Assembly: GCF_019703835.1 (NCBI RefSeq)
Contig: NZ_AP023055.1
Span: forward strand, 1,178,001-1,242,000
Source of the DNA: Thaumasiovibrio subtropicus
GTDB lineage: Bacteria; Pseudomonadota; Gammaproteobacteria; Enterobacterales; Vibrionaceae
Length of the DNA: 64,000 bases
Direction: 5' to 3'
How positions within the stretch are numbered: position 1 is the stretch's first letter; the number at the start of each line of letters is the position of its first letter. The notes beneath the pieces are model-generated. The model saw only the letters and a list, made by a program, of their open reading frames with translations. It ran no database searches and had not been told where the DNA came from. This document shows positions 1 to 7,643 of the stretch, piece after piece. Position numbers and translations under genes: made by a program.

Positions 1-773
1 GCATCTGCACCGCTATTAAACAAGGTCAATTCAGGGTGCAGCTGTGAAATCAAACCCTTGCTATATACAGGCATATCTAGCTTTGCGATTTCCTGTATAG
101 CTTGGTTCGAGAGCTTTTTACGCCCCATGACAATGATTTGTTCAGCAGATGTCGCTGACAAAGACTTGAAATGATCAATTTGGTCGACAATGACAACGCT
201 GTAGCCCTGTTGTCTGAGACCTAACGCCGCCAACCAGATGTGATGATCAGCCTCTTGAGCACTAGCGATTGCAACCACACCCTTCTTCCCAGAAAGAGAA
301 ATAGCTAACGCAGCGCATACTGCGATAACCGCATTGCGCCACACGGCGCGCTCAACGGACACCAGTGCTGAATCGCCGAGAACGGCATCAATATGGGCGG
401 CAATCTTCCCTTCAAAATAACTGAGTGGGTAGAGTTTCAGCGCTTCTTTCACCAAGGCTTCAACCCTGTGCTGATCGCCCTTACGGATTCGCAGCAACAG
501 ATCTTCCGCCTCTTGTGGTACATCGAAATTGAGTTCGACCTCTTGCTGCGAGCCCAGTAGCGGCCTCACCTTACCGATTGACACCCCCTTCTCGAGCCAA
601 TACAGAATATGGCCAATGGATTCGATATCTTCTTCGGTATACAAGCGGTGACCTTTGTCTGTTCGCATCGGTTTTATCAAACCATATCTGCGCTGCCACG
701 CGCGTAAGGTGACAGTATTCACGCCGGTTTTGTCTGCAACTTCACCGATTGAAAAATAACGCTTAGAGTCCAT
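1..773 (-). CDS. MerR-family regulator of a photolyase-type locus (partial, runs off left edge)
   Basis: The reverse strand reads open from an ATG at 773 through base 1 (257 codons, C-terminus missing). The N-terminus is a MerR winged helix (SIGEVADKTGV, TLRAWQRRYGL, GHRLYTEEDI; residues 8-50). A helical region follows, then a segment placed like the B12-binding domain of LitR/CarH regulators. I do not see a DxHxxG cobalamin motif there (the sequence reads QEADHHIWLAALGLRQ), so B12 binding looks lost or altered. The start overlaps the end of the upstream DUF523/DUF1722 gene by 11 bases, so the two are co-transcribed. In vibrios this pair usually precedes a photolyase gene, which would lie beyond the left edge. 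Family assignment is firm; the light-response role is inferred. Confidence 0.85.
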   Translation of the reverse strand, partial: MDSKRYFSIGEVADKTGVNTVTLRAWQRRYGLIKPMRTDKGHRLYTEEDIESIGHILYWLEKGVSIGKVRPLLGSQQEVELNFDVPQEAEDLLLRIRKGDQHRVEALVKEALKLYPLSYFEGKIAAHIDAVLGDSALVSVERAVWRNAVIAVCAALAISLSGKKGVVAIASAQEADHHIWLAALGLRQQGYSVVIVDQIDHFKSLSATSAEQIIVMGRKKLSNQAIQEIAKLDMPVYSKGLISQLHPELTLFNSGAD

Positions 774-1704
774 AACGTAGTCTCAACTCCTTAGGGTAAG
801 GATTTAAATAAACTTGCGATGCCAAATAGTCATCAGGATAGCTTTGTAAATAGTGATTGATGAGCGTGATCACAGCCAAAATCGGCAGGGCACCATGTCG
901 ATAATCCATGATGACACCAGCGAGCTCGGCCTTTTGCTCTTTGGTCAGGTACTTTTTGAAGTAACCTTGAATATGTTGCAGGGTACAGGTGTTGTTTTTG
1001 CGATTCGCGCGATCGGTAATGGCGGCCATAAATTCGTTTCGGTAACGCTCAAAAAACGATTGAATGTCGTGATTGGCGATATCGGCGACGAGTCGACCAA
1101 GGTCTCGATACGCTTTCTGATTGTGTGCCATCAAAACCAACTTGTATCGTGAGTGGAACTTAACTATCGCCCCAGCAGTAAGCTCTTTGGTCGAGTCATA
1201 AAGGTCTTTCAGCGCGAAAACGCGAAAGACGAAGTTCTCACGCAGGTACTCATCACAAAGACGGCCATCTTCCTCAACGGGCAGCCATGGATAGCGCTTC
1301 ATTAGCTCACGAGTAAACAGTCCGCTGGTACCGCCCGGCACAGTATTTCCATTCTCGATATAAAGTTTCACTCGTTCCATGCCACAGGTTGGTGATTTAG
1401 CGCAAACAATAAAGCCACATAAATCACTCATGCTCGGCAACACTTTCTCTGTGTAACCCAGCATATCGTCGGTAAAGTCCACACTGCGGTCTTTGTTACT
1501 GACCAAACGGATGCCATTTTCCCGGTCGATAAGGCGTATCGTCGGTCGCGGCGTACCCATCCCGATGGCGTTTTCAGGGCACACAGGGCGAAACGTAAAA
1601 TGCTTCGTCAGTTCATCCACAACAAAGCGGTTCATTTTGTGACCGCCATCGAATCTCACTTTTTCGCCCATAACACAGGCACTTACACCAACATTGATCG
1701 ACAT
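763..1704 (-). CDS. DUF523 and DUF1722 domain protein (YbgA-like)
   Basis: 313 residues. The N-terminal DUF523 part shows the usual VGVSACVMG and VRFDGGHK motifs with conserved cysteines (CPENA, SPTCG). The C-terminal half is a DUF1722/YbgA domain ending in a typical YPKELRLR tail. Biochemical function is unknown; the family is repeatedly found with MerR regulators and photolyases. I chose the ATG at 1704 rather than the TTG-type start at 1812 because GGAG lies 8 bases upstream and homologues start with MS-x-VGVSAC. The longer start would also swallow the TGTACA operator cluster. It is the first gene of an operon with the MerR regulator. Confidence 0.88.
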   Translation of the reverse strand: MSINVGVSACVMGEKVRFDGGHKMNRFVVDELTKHFTFRPVCPENAIGMGTPRPTIRLIDRENGIRLVSNKDRSVDFTDDMLGYTEKVLPSMSDLCGFIVCAKSPTCGMERVKLYIENGNTVPGGTSGLFTRELMKRYPWLPVEEDGRLCDEYLRENFVFRVFALKDLYDSTKELTAGAIVKFHSRYKLVLMAHNQKAYRDLGRLVADIANHDIQSFFERYRNEFMAAITDRANRKNNTCTLQHIQGYFKKYLTKEQKAELAGVIMDYRHGALPILAVITLINHYLQSYPDDYLASQVYLNPYPKELRLRYGL

Positions 1705-1719
1705 AACTCGCTCCAGAGT

Positions 1720-1787
1720 TGTACATTTATAACTCTTTGTACAACTATTAATGATTTTTGGATCATTGTACAAACATTTTTTGTACA
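1720..1787. promoter_or_regulatory. Cluster of four TGTACA operator half-sites
   Basis: TGTACA occurs at 1720-1725, 1738-1743, 1767-1772 and 1782-1787, directly upstream of the DUF523/DUF1722-MerR operon. The first two are exactly 12 bases apart, matching the TGTACA-N12-TGTACA style of site reported for LitR-type MerR regulators. The outer pair is 9 bases apart. A MerR autoregulatory operator and promoter is the likely reading; the -35/-10 hexamers are not certain. Confidence 0.6.
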
Positions 1788-1982
1788 ATGCAACGATAAG
1801 CATAGTATGCATACAGAGTTGTGACGATGAACGGCATCAAAAGAGTGAATGAGATCTATACTCAAGCGACCCGAGTAAGGTTGTTCAAAGGGAAGAGTTA
1901 GGCTTATCCACGCGGTGTTTTTTTAGCAGTTCTCATAGGCATTCACGTGAATAAATAAGAATGGGTTTTGTGGGAAGATGAA

Positions 1983-2483
1983 ATGGACAAAGACTCAACA
2001 CTACTACAACACGTTGCGCCCAACTTAAGTGCAGCGCTTGAGGGGCCGTTTTCTGAAGTGGCTGAACGTTCTCTCTACGACTCACTGGACGTCGACTATC
2101 GCCAAGATGGTGCAGAGGAAGCCCTTCACCATAAAATTACAGACCCCAATAGCTTGCCGAAGATCCGTGAGCTTGAGCATAACTTTAAACAAGAGATGAA
2201 AAATTTGGGCATAGACACACGTAGGTTGTCATCGTTTCAAGCTCAACGAACAGAGCGACAATTTCAACGGCCGCAATTCATACTGAGTGCAGTTTTTCTG
2301 ATCGCTTATTTTATTTTGCTGGCTGCCATTCTCGCCATTGAGGTTAGCGACTCACTTAACATGATAGTGAGCGAAAACTCGTTGATGGGGCAAATTCAAG
2401 TCCTATTCGGTGTCTTAACCGCAGGCGTCGGCCAAATACTGAGCTACTGGTTCGGGGGCATCATGAAAAAAAGTGAAAGCTAG
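1983..2483 (+). CDS. Small two-helix membrane protein of unknown function
   Basis: 166 residues from the ATG at 1983, which has GGGAAG about 6 bases upstream; an in-frame TTG at 1968 is the alternative start. An acidic soluble N-terminal region (about 95 residues) is followed by two hydrophobic segments (around FILSAVFLIAYFILLAAI and IQVLFGVLTAGVGQIL). The protein ends SYWFGGIMKKSES. The final LTAGVGQILSYWFG stretch resembles small phage or holin-like membrane proteins, but I do not assign a function. It stands alone between the divergent photolyase-type operon and a lipoprotein gene. Confidence 0.65.
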   Translation: MDKDSTLLQHVAPNLSAALEGPFSEVAERSLYDSLDVDYRQDGAEEALHHKITDPNSLPKIRELEHNFKQEMKNLGIDTRRLSSFQAQRTERQFQRPQFILSAVFLIAYFILLAAILAIEVSDSLNMIVSENSLMGQIQVLFGVLTAGVGQILSYWFGGIMKKSES

Positions 2484-2574
2484 CGATATCACTCGCAAAA
2501 CTATTTTCGGGATCTGGCATTGAAGCCGCTCTACACTAATGATGATGGGCCGCCCAATAGACGCTGAGGGACAA

Positions 2575-2994
2575 ATGAAACCACTTCTCATCATGGCAGG
2601 AACTGCAGTCGCACTGTTTTCCGCCTGCAGCAGCCCTCCACCGGAGTCAGTTTCGATTCAACAAAGCGCCATTATGCAACCATTATCAGAACAAGTGCAT
2701 CAATTAAGCACGCGTATTACCAACGATCTTCACTTTGCAAACCATGATGAACTCACCCAAGAAATGCTACTACAGACGGCGCTGCGGGATCACCCAGCTG
2801 CAAGGCAGGCTTTTGAGCCATACACACTATTGCTCGATGTACAAGAGACGAACGCCGTCATTCTCGTGTGTGAAGATAATCATGCATTATTGGAAGATGC
2901 TGGCTGCAATAAGAATTTCGATCGCCACCACTGGCAATCGATACCCTTGCCCACCTGTGAATTTACGCTGAACACGTTGGACCTGTGTGAATAA
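2575..2994 (+). CDS. Putative lipoprotein of unknown function
   Basis: 139 residues. I start at ATG 2575 (GAGGG 5 bases upstream) rather than at 2539, because the shorter form begins directly with a signal peptide (MKPLLIMAGTAVAL) and a lipobox LFSAC, placing the lipidated cysteine near residue 18. The mature part has no domain I recognise; four cysteines near the C-terminus (CEDN, GCN, TCEF, DLCE) could form disulfides in the periplasm. It lies in line with the neighbouring small membrane protein genes. Confidence 0.65.
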   Translation: MKPLLIMAGTAVALFSACSSPPPESVSIQQSAIMQPLSEQVHQLSTRITNDLHFANHDELTQEMLLQTALRDHPAARQAFEPYTLLLDVQETNAVILVCEDNHALLEDAGCNKNFDRHHWQSIPLPTCEFTLNTLDLCE

Positions 2995-3066
2995 TGCGTT
3001 AATCAGCCTAGTAACGGGCTTTTAAAAAATTATCTCGCGTACACGATTCAGGGAGCCAAACTAAAC

Positions 3067-3444
3067 ATGTATTGTCAATGTTGTGAGTGTGATGAACGCC
3101 TATCAGTTAGCCCAGATCGGCATACATTTGAATGCCCTGCGTGCGGGACTCATTTGGAAATAGATGGCAGCCAACTTCCCGAGCCTGGCTTACCTAGTGA
3201 TGCGTTTAAGGCGCACCCACTATTCCCCTTATTCGTCGTTTTACTCTTTAGTACTATGCTCTCTTTGATGACGAGTGAGTTTTTCTTTTTCGATGCGCGA
3301 CTAGATCTGTTCGGAGGCATCAAAGCATTTTGGCTCATTATGTTTGCTTTAGGTGGCGCATTACTGGTGTGTACCGCTTATATTTCAAACGCAGTAAAGC
3401 ATGAAGATAACAACTTACTTAAAACCCGGCACAAAACTAAATAG
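3067..3444 (+). CDS. Zinc-ribbon membrane protein of unknown function
   Basis: 125 residues. The N-terminus has a zinc-ribbon arrangement (CQCCECD, then CPACG about 20 residues later). Two hydrophobic segments follow (LFPLFVVLLFSTMLSL and AFWLIMFALGGALLVCTAYI), so the ribbon probably faces the cytoplasm from an inner-membrane hairpin. Function unknown. It is convergent with the lipoprotein gene downstream. Confidence 0.65.
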   Translation: MYCQCCECDERLSVSPDRHTFECPACGTHLEIDGSQLPEPGLPSDAFKAHPLFPLFVVLLFSTMLSLMTSEFFFFDARLDLFGGIKAFWLIMFALGGALLVCTAYISNAVKHEDNNLLKTRHKTK

Positions 3445-3453
3445 CTTTCACCC

Positions 3454-3804
3454 TCAAAGGGTTGTGCTAGGCATATCGCAATTCGCCAGAACGTTCATAG
3501 AGGCATCCCACGTTTCTACCGTATTGAAAGACACCAATATCTCATCACTAAAGGCAAACAGGTAATCAACGACCCTCTCGTCTTCATTAATGACCGAGAG
3601 TGAATACACGCCACAATCGGCGTTTACAACAGCATTCATCGCTGCACCATTTACATACCAAAAATCAGGAAAGCGCTTTTCAAATTCAGTTAGTGACATG
3701 CCTACTTTTACTCGTGCCAGACTATTTTCTGTATAGTGCATTTTGCTGTAGCTACCGCAGCCCGCAACCAGTACTAAGACAGCGCCAAAAAACCACTTTC
3801 TCAC
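3454..3804 (-). CDS. Small lipoprotein with a BamE/SmpA-like fold
   Basis: 116 residues from a GTG at 3804 (GAGG 5 bases upstream). This start gives a clean lipoprotein signal (VRKWFFGAVLVLVAGC, lipidated cysteine near residue 16). An upstream in-frame start at 3858 would add an implausible N-terminus. After the lipobox, SLARVKVGMSLTEFEKRFPD matches the start of SmpA/OmlA (BamE-like) small lipoproteins, where a turn and helix precede a short beta sheet. It is too divergent to be called BamE itself. Function unknown. Confidence 0.6.
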   Translation of the reverse strand: MRKWFFGAVLVLVAGCGSYSKMHYTENSLARVKVGMSLTEFEKRFPDFWYVNGAAMNAVVNADCGVYSLSVINEDERVVDYLFAFSDEILVSFNTVETWDASMNVLANCDMPSTTL

Positions 3805-3962
3805 AATAACCTCGTAAACTACCCACCGAGAAGACAGGGGGGTGATGTAATAAGCCAACTAGCCCCCCAATTTTAATGACCTGTCAGCTAATGTTACACA
3901 ATCAACCTTGATACCAAGCTAGACAGAGCGGTAATACCGTATTTTGGTACTCAACGGTTCAC

Positions 3963-4166
3963 TTAGCGTAACTTGGCATACTTTGTCGAGCGACCTGACA
4001 CTCTCATTCGCCAACGCTTGAAACTACGTTCTTTCAAATGATACCGCATCAAACAAATAACTTGTGATTCAGATAACCCATATTGGGTTAATATTGCCTC
4101 AAAGGGTATTCTATCCTGCCAAGCCATCTCTATGATGGCAGAAATAGATGACTCACTTAATTTCAT
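3963..4166 (-). CDS. DUF2805 (TIGR03643) family protein
   Basis: 67 residues from ATG 4166; a TTG two codons upstream is the alternative. The pattern AIIEMAWQDRIPFEAI...YGLSESQVICLMR...SFKRWRMRVSGRSTKY is characteristic of the small DUF2805 family, a helix-turn-helix-like domain often encoded beside photolyase or cryptochrome genes. This fits the light-response locus at the left edge. Molecular function is not established. Confidence 0.75.
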   Translation of the reverse strand: MKLSESSISAIIEMAWQDRIPFEAILTQYGLSESQVICLMRYHLKERSFKRWRMRVSGRSTKYAKLR

Positions 4167-4172
4167 AATCAA

Positions 4173-4976
4173 CCAATGTATTTAAAACAAACATATACGC
4201 CAATATTAAACCTGTGGATCAACCCATTGAAAAATAAATACACAACCCATTCATTCCATTAATGCACCTTTCAAAATTGAAAATGAAATACATGAAAACT
4301 TAGTTATAGAATTATGGTTAAGATCACAATAATGCCGTTAGCTTTTATCTCTCAGATTGATATTAACCTGAACTCTCATTCAGTCATAAAGACACAGTTA
4401 AAACATGACCAGAAAAATGCCACTCACCCGGCTCACTACCTCGCCCACAAAAGAATAAAAACCAGAAAACATATAATACAAAGAGTTAAACACCAATGGA
4501 TATGTTGTTACATAGTTTTCTTGACCGGCATCACGTAATAGAATTATCAGTATTAAGTTGACGCCCTTTGCAAAACCGCACCACCCGATGCTCTTTCAGC
4601 CTGAATTAACAGGCATTAAAAATTCAATAATTTGGATTTTAGCCTTTATTAATTAGTCATTTGCAAATCTCAATTTTTAAATTTTCTAGCTCGAAATAAT
4701 ATTAACACTAAACAAAGCTTTCTCGCGATAGTCTATTTATTAAAATAAGCAAGCTGACGCATATCTTCTTTTGTAATGAATAATAATAAGTACATAGGTG
4801 TCTTTTAATGCGTGATGTGACACGCATATGCGTATGAATACCGATAAATCACCAGATATTACTGTCTAGAGCTGCTAACTTAATTTTAGATAATTATTTA
4901 TCTAACAATAGCTATTACCCTTATTTCAAACAGCGTGAAACTAATACAAAAAATACTCAAATTAAAAGGTGAACTT
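4173..4976. other. AT-rich gene-free stretch upstream of the GH19 gene
   Basis: About 800 bases, clearly AT-rich, without a convincing gene. A 74-codon ORF at 4314-4538 has no ribosome binding site and unlikely composition. It contains a perfect 7-base inverted repeat at 4808-4827 (listed separately) and presumably the promoter of the GH19 gene. Confidence 0.5.
4808..4827. promoter_or_regulatory. Inverted repeat, candidate operator for the GH19 gene
   Basis: ATGCGTG-ATGTGA-CACGCAT is a perfect 7-base inverted repeat with a 6-base spacer, 150 bases before the GH19 start. The regulator is unknown; a CRP-like or other dimeric factor is possible. Confidence 0.35.
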
Positions 4977-7547
4977 ATGTTTAGGATGAACAAGATAGCG
5001 GCCTCCCTGGCCTGCATTGTTTTAAGCAGTCATTTATATGCCGCTGAACCATACGATACAACGAAGTCCTATGCTGGCGGTACGCAAGTCACTGTCGATG
5101 GGAACGTCTATGAAGCTAAATGGTGGGTCAATGCGGGACAAGGGCCTACGGATAATTATGGCAACGATTGGGATTCTCCTTGGCAACTCGTTAGCGCCAC
5201 AACACCTGACCCTACACCCGACCCTACACCGGATCCAACACCCGACCCAAGCCCTGATCCTACACCAGGCCCAGTCGATGATCCCTGCGTCGAGTTCAAC
5301 GTCTACCCTGATTGGACGCGGGGAGACCATGCAACGGGTGGCGACATTATGGTCCATAACAACATCGCGTATGAGGCTAAATATTGGACAACATCAATCC
5401 CTGGTAGCGATGACAGCTGGGCTCTTCACTTAAACTGTGATAATACGCCTCCAGGTACCGCACCTTTACTGTCCTTGCCTAATCCAATGGATCCCGTGCG
5501 TCTTGAAGTCGCCGGTTGGCCGAATCACTTTGTGGTCACGAGCCCGGCGAGCATAGACGCGCCAGCCTCTATCGCCATTGATGCGATACAGAGTGCTGAT
5601 CTATCCGATGTCACTAAACTCACTAACGCGTTTATCGCGTTGATTGAATCCGCAGATCGTGCGAGCACCTCAACCATCGTTATTAACAGTGATGTCCTTG
5701 ACGTTGCTACCCTTGATAAAGGCCAATCTTTAGGGGTTATCGCGGTGAAACAAGCGTTACTGGCCGCCGTCGATGCCACAGCAGCCAGAATAGATGTCAA
5801 CGACATCAATTCACTCAGTGATGATGCTAAAGGTTGGGCATTAGCGCACAATCTCGTTATCTCGACGCTCGCCCCTCAAGCCACATTTGGTTGGACCTTA
5901 AGTATTGGCGATTTTGCTTACGAGACTCACTCTGGTCGCCGTTCAGTCTGGAATGCAGCATCGTCCGCAACCTCTGACCTACTCTTCTCGTTTGATCTCT
6001 ATAAACCCGATTCACTGACCAAGGCAGACTTTGTCGCCTTTACTAAATCCCCCGCGTCACCCGCATTAAGCAATGATCAATGGCATAACGCGCTTGAATA
6101 CGTCAAACAAGTGACAGACTATGTTCAATCTCCTGCCTTGTTATCATCATTGCCTACCTCACAAGCTGCCAACTACTTTATGGGGAATACCACAGGCGAT
6201 AGGCATATTCGTAAAGCCGCGCACAGCAATGTCTTCGGCCTAACGTTTGATACGGAGACCGCGGATTTAGCCGCTAAGATTTTGGATTACCAAAACGCAA
6301 CAGTGCCTCTTTATTATGTCGGTGAAAACATTACGAATGGCCCACTAACCCGCATTGCCTCGTTGAACACTGAACTAGAAAGTGCTGAAACGGCAATGAA
6401 CAATGAAGCGTTCTTATTCGAAACCCCGCAATCTCAATGGATTCCTTCCACTGTCTACAAATGGGCTGATTTCCTCGCTGGATTGAACTCAATGCACAAT
6501 GTTGGCGTTGCAGGCAATACCTTCTGGTTACTTGATGATACTGCAGATGACGCAACGAACACACTTTACGCCAAAGTCGCTATTGCCGCGTTCTTATCGC
6601 AAAGTATGCAAGAAACCATTCGTTACAACGCCTGTGATGAGAACAACTGGTCTGAAATTCGATATGGTGCGCCTGTCGACTATCCTATGACGGCAAGCTG
6701 TGGCCAACTCGGACAAAAATACGCTGACTACGGTATGGATCCCGTCACGGGCATTGATCACCCCTACTCCTGCCCTCGCGATGCGAAAATGGAAGTCAGC
6801 GCGCTGACCAATGCGAAATGGTACGGTGCGCCTGCGCCTATCTTCGCAGCACCTGATTCAGTACTCGCCGAACAAGGGCTGCTCGTCAATGGCAATGTAG
6901 GCCGTTGGACAAATGCAGGCCACTGTATGGAAGTACCGAGCGTGATCGATACTTCTAAGCAGGTTTGGGAACGCGATGATTGTAAAGTCTATGAGGATCA
7001 AAAAGCGGGCCACTTCATCTGGGATGGCTCAGATACAAATGGCACGGTAGAAGGCTGTGGTTGGTGGGGCCGTGGGGTTATACAAACTACGGGTCGCCAA
7101 AACTTTGGTACTCTGAACCACTTTATGGGCCGTTCGCATCTCGACCCGGCAACGATTGGTACAACGGTTAACGGCGTTGTTGTTGAAGCGCCACCCGCCA
7201 ATCCACTCTATGCAGACCTCGATTTCTGTTCAAACCCGGGCTTAATTTGTAGCTCTGAAGAGAATCGAGAAATCAAGTGGATCGCGGGTTTGTTCTATTG
7301 GGTATCATCGGTGCAAACTTACAATGATGTTGGTGGCCCATACGAAGGCTGGAACTACCATACTGAGTTGAAAAAGTACGTTGATGGCGGCCTCGTCGGC
7401 TATGAGTTCATTGATGCCATCTCTGGTATCGTGAACCGTGGTTGCCCTGATAGCTCTTGTCCTATCAGTGGTGATGTCCATGCCATCAAAGAGCGACGCG
7501 ACAACTTCGAGCTCGTGTTAAGAACCTTAGGTGTTAACCCACAGTAA
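4977..7547 (+). CDS. Secreted GH19-family chitinase-like enzyme with two chitin-binding modules
   Basis: 856 residues from ATG 4977 (AAGGTG upstream). An earlier ATG at 4935 would put charged residues before the signal peptide. Order: signal peptide (residues 1-22, ending LYA); CBM5/12-like module (about 25-75, NVYEAKWW and aromatic residues); PDPT-repeat linker (about 77-103); second CBM-like module (about 105-155, IAYEAKYWT); a long middle region; then a GH19/lysozyme-like catalytic part. That part carries QSMQETIRYNACDENNW (candidate catalytic Glu546) and GCGWWGRGVIQTTGRQNFG (from W696). It would hydrolyse chitin or a related polymer outside the cell. The middle region (about 160-480) is not recognised. 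Cysteine pairs in the catalytic part fit a secreted protein. Confidence 0.82.
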   Translation: MFRMNKIAASLACIVLSSHLYAAEPYDTTKSYAGGTQVTVDGNVYEAKWWVNAGQGPTDNYGNDWDSPWQLVSATTPDPTPDPTPDPTPDPSPDPTPGPVDDPCVEFNVYPDWTRGDHATGGDIMVHNNIAYEAKYWTTSIPGSDDSWALHLNCDNTPPGTAPLLSLPNPMDPVRLEVAGWPNHFVVTSPASIDAPASIAIDAIQSADLSDVTKLTNAFIALIESADRASTSTIVINSDVLDVATLDKGQSLGVIAVKQALLAAVDATAARIDVNDINSLSDDAKGWALAHNLVISTLAPQATFGWTLSIGDFAYETHSGRRSVWNAASSATSDLLFSFDLYKPDSLTKADFVAFTKSPASPALSNDQWHNALEYVKQVTDYVQSPALLSSLPTSQAANYFMGNTTGDRHIRKAAHSNVFGLTFDTETADLAAKILDYQNATVPLYYVGENITNGPLTRIASLNTELESAETAMNNEAFLFETPQSQWIPSTVYKWADFLAGLNSMHNVGVAGNTFWLLDDTADDATNTLYAKVAIAAFLSQSMQETIRYNACDENNWSEIRYGAPVDYPMTASCGQLGQKYADYGMDPVTGIDHPYSCPRDAKMEVSALTNAKWYGAPAPIFAAPDSVLAEQGLLVNGNVGRWTNAGHCMEVPSVIDTSKQVWERDDCKVYEDQKAGHFIWDGSDTNGTVEGCGWWGRGVIQTTGRQNFGTLNHFMGRSHLDPATIGTTVNGVVVEAPPANPLYADLDFCSNPGLICSSEENREIKWIAGLFYWVSSVQTYNDVGGPYEGWNYHTELKKYVDGGLVGYEFIDAISGIVNRGCPDSSCPISGDVHAIKERRDNFELVLRTLGVNPQ

Positions 7548-7588
7548 GCATACCTCGTTGACTGATAACACCCAGAAAAGCAATAAAA

Positions 7589-7612
7589 AAGCGGCATCTT
7601 TCGATGCCGCTT
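7589..7612 (-). terminator. Rho-independent terminator of the GH31 gene
   Basis: A perfect 10-base stem (AAGCGGCATC/GATGCCGCTT) with a 4-base loop is followed on the reverse strand by a T tract. It sits between the convergent GH19 and GH31 genes and may stop transcription from both sides, though only the reverse strand has the T run. Confidence 0.8.
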
Positions 7613-7643
7613 GGTCATATCGCTATTTACAGGCTAGGGAAGG

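Noticed and set aside
1600..1865. ORFs on both strands across the TGTACA cluster
   Set aside because: They overlap the operator and the true start of the DUF523/DUF1722 gene; chance frames.
4314..4538. 74-codon forward ORF in the AT-rich stretch
   Set aside because: No ribosome site, no recognisable domain, skewed composition; chance ORF.
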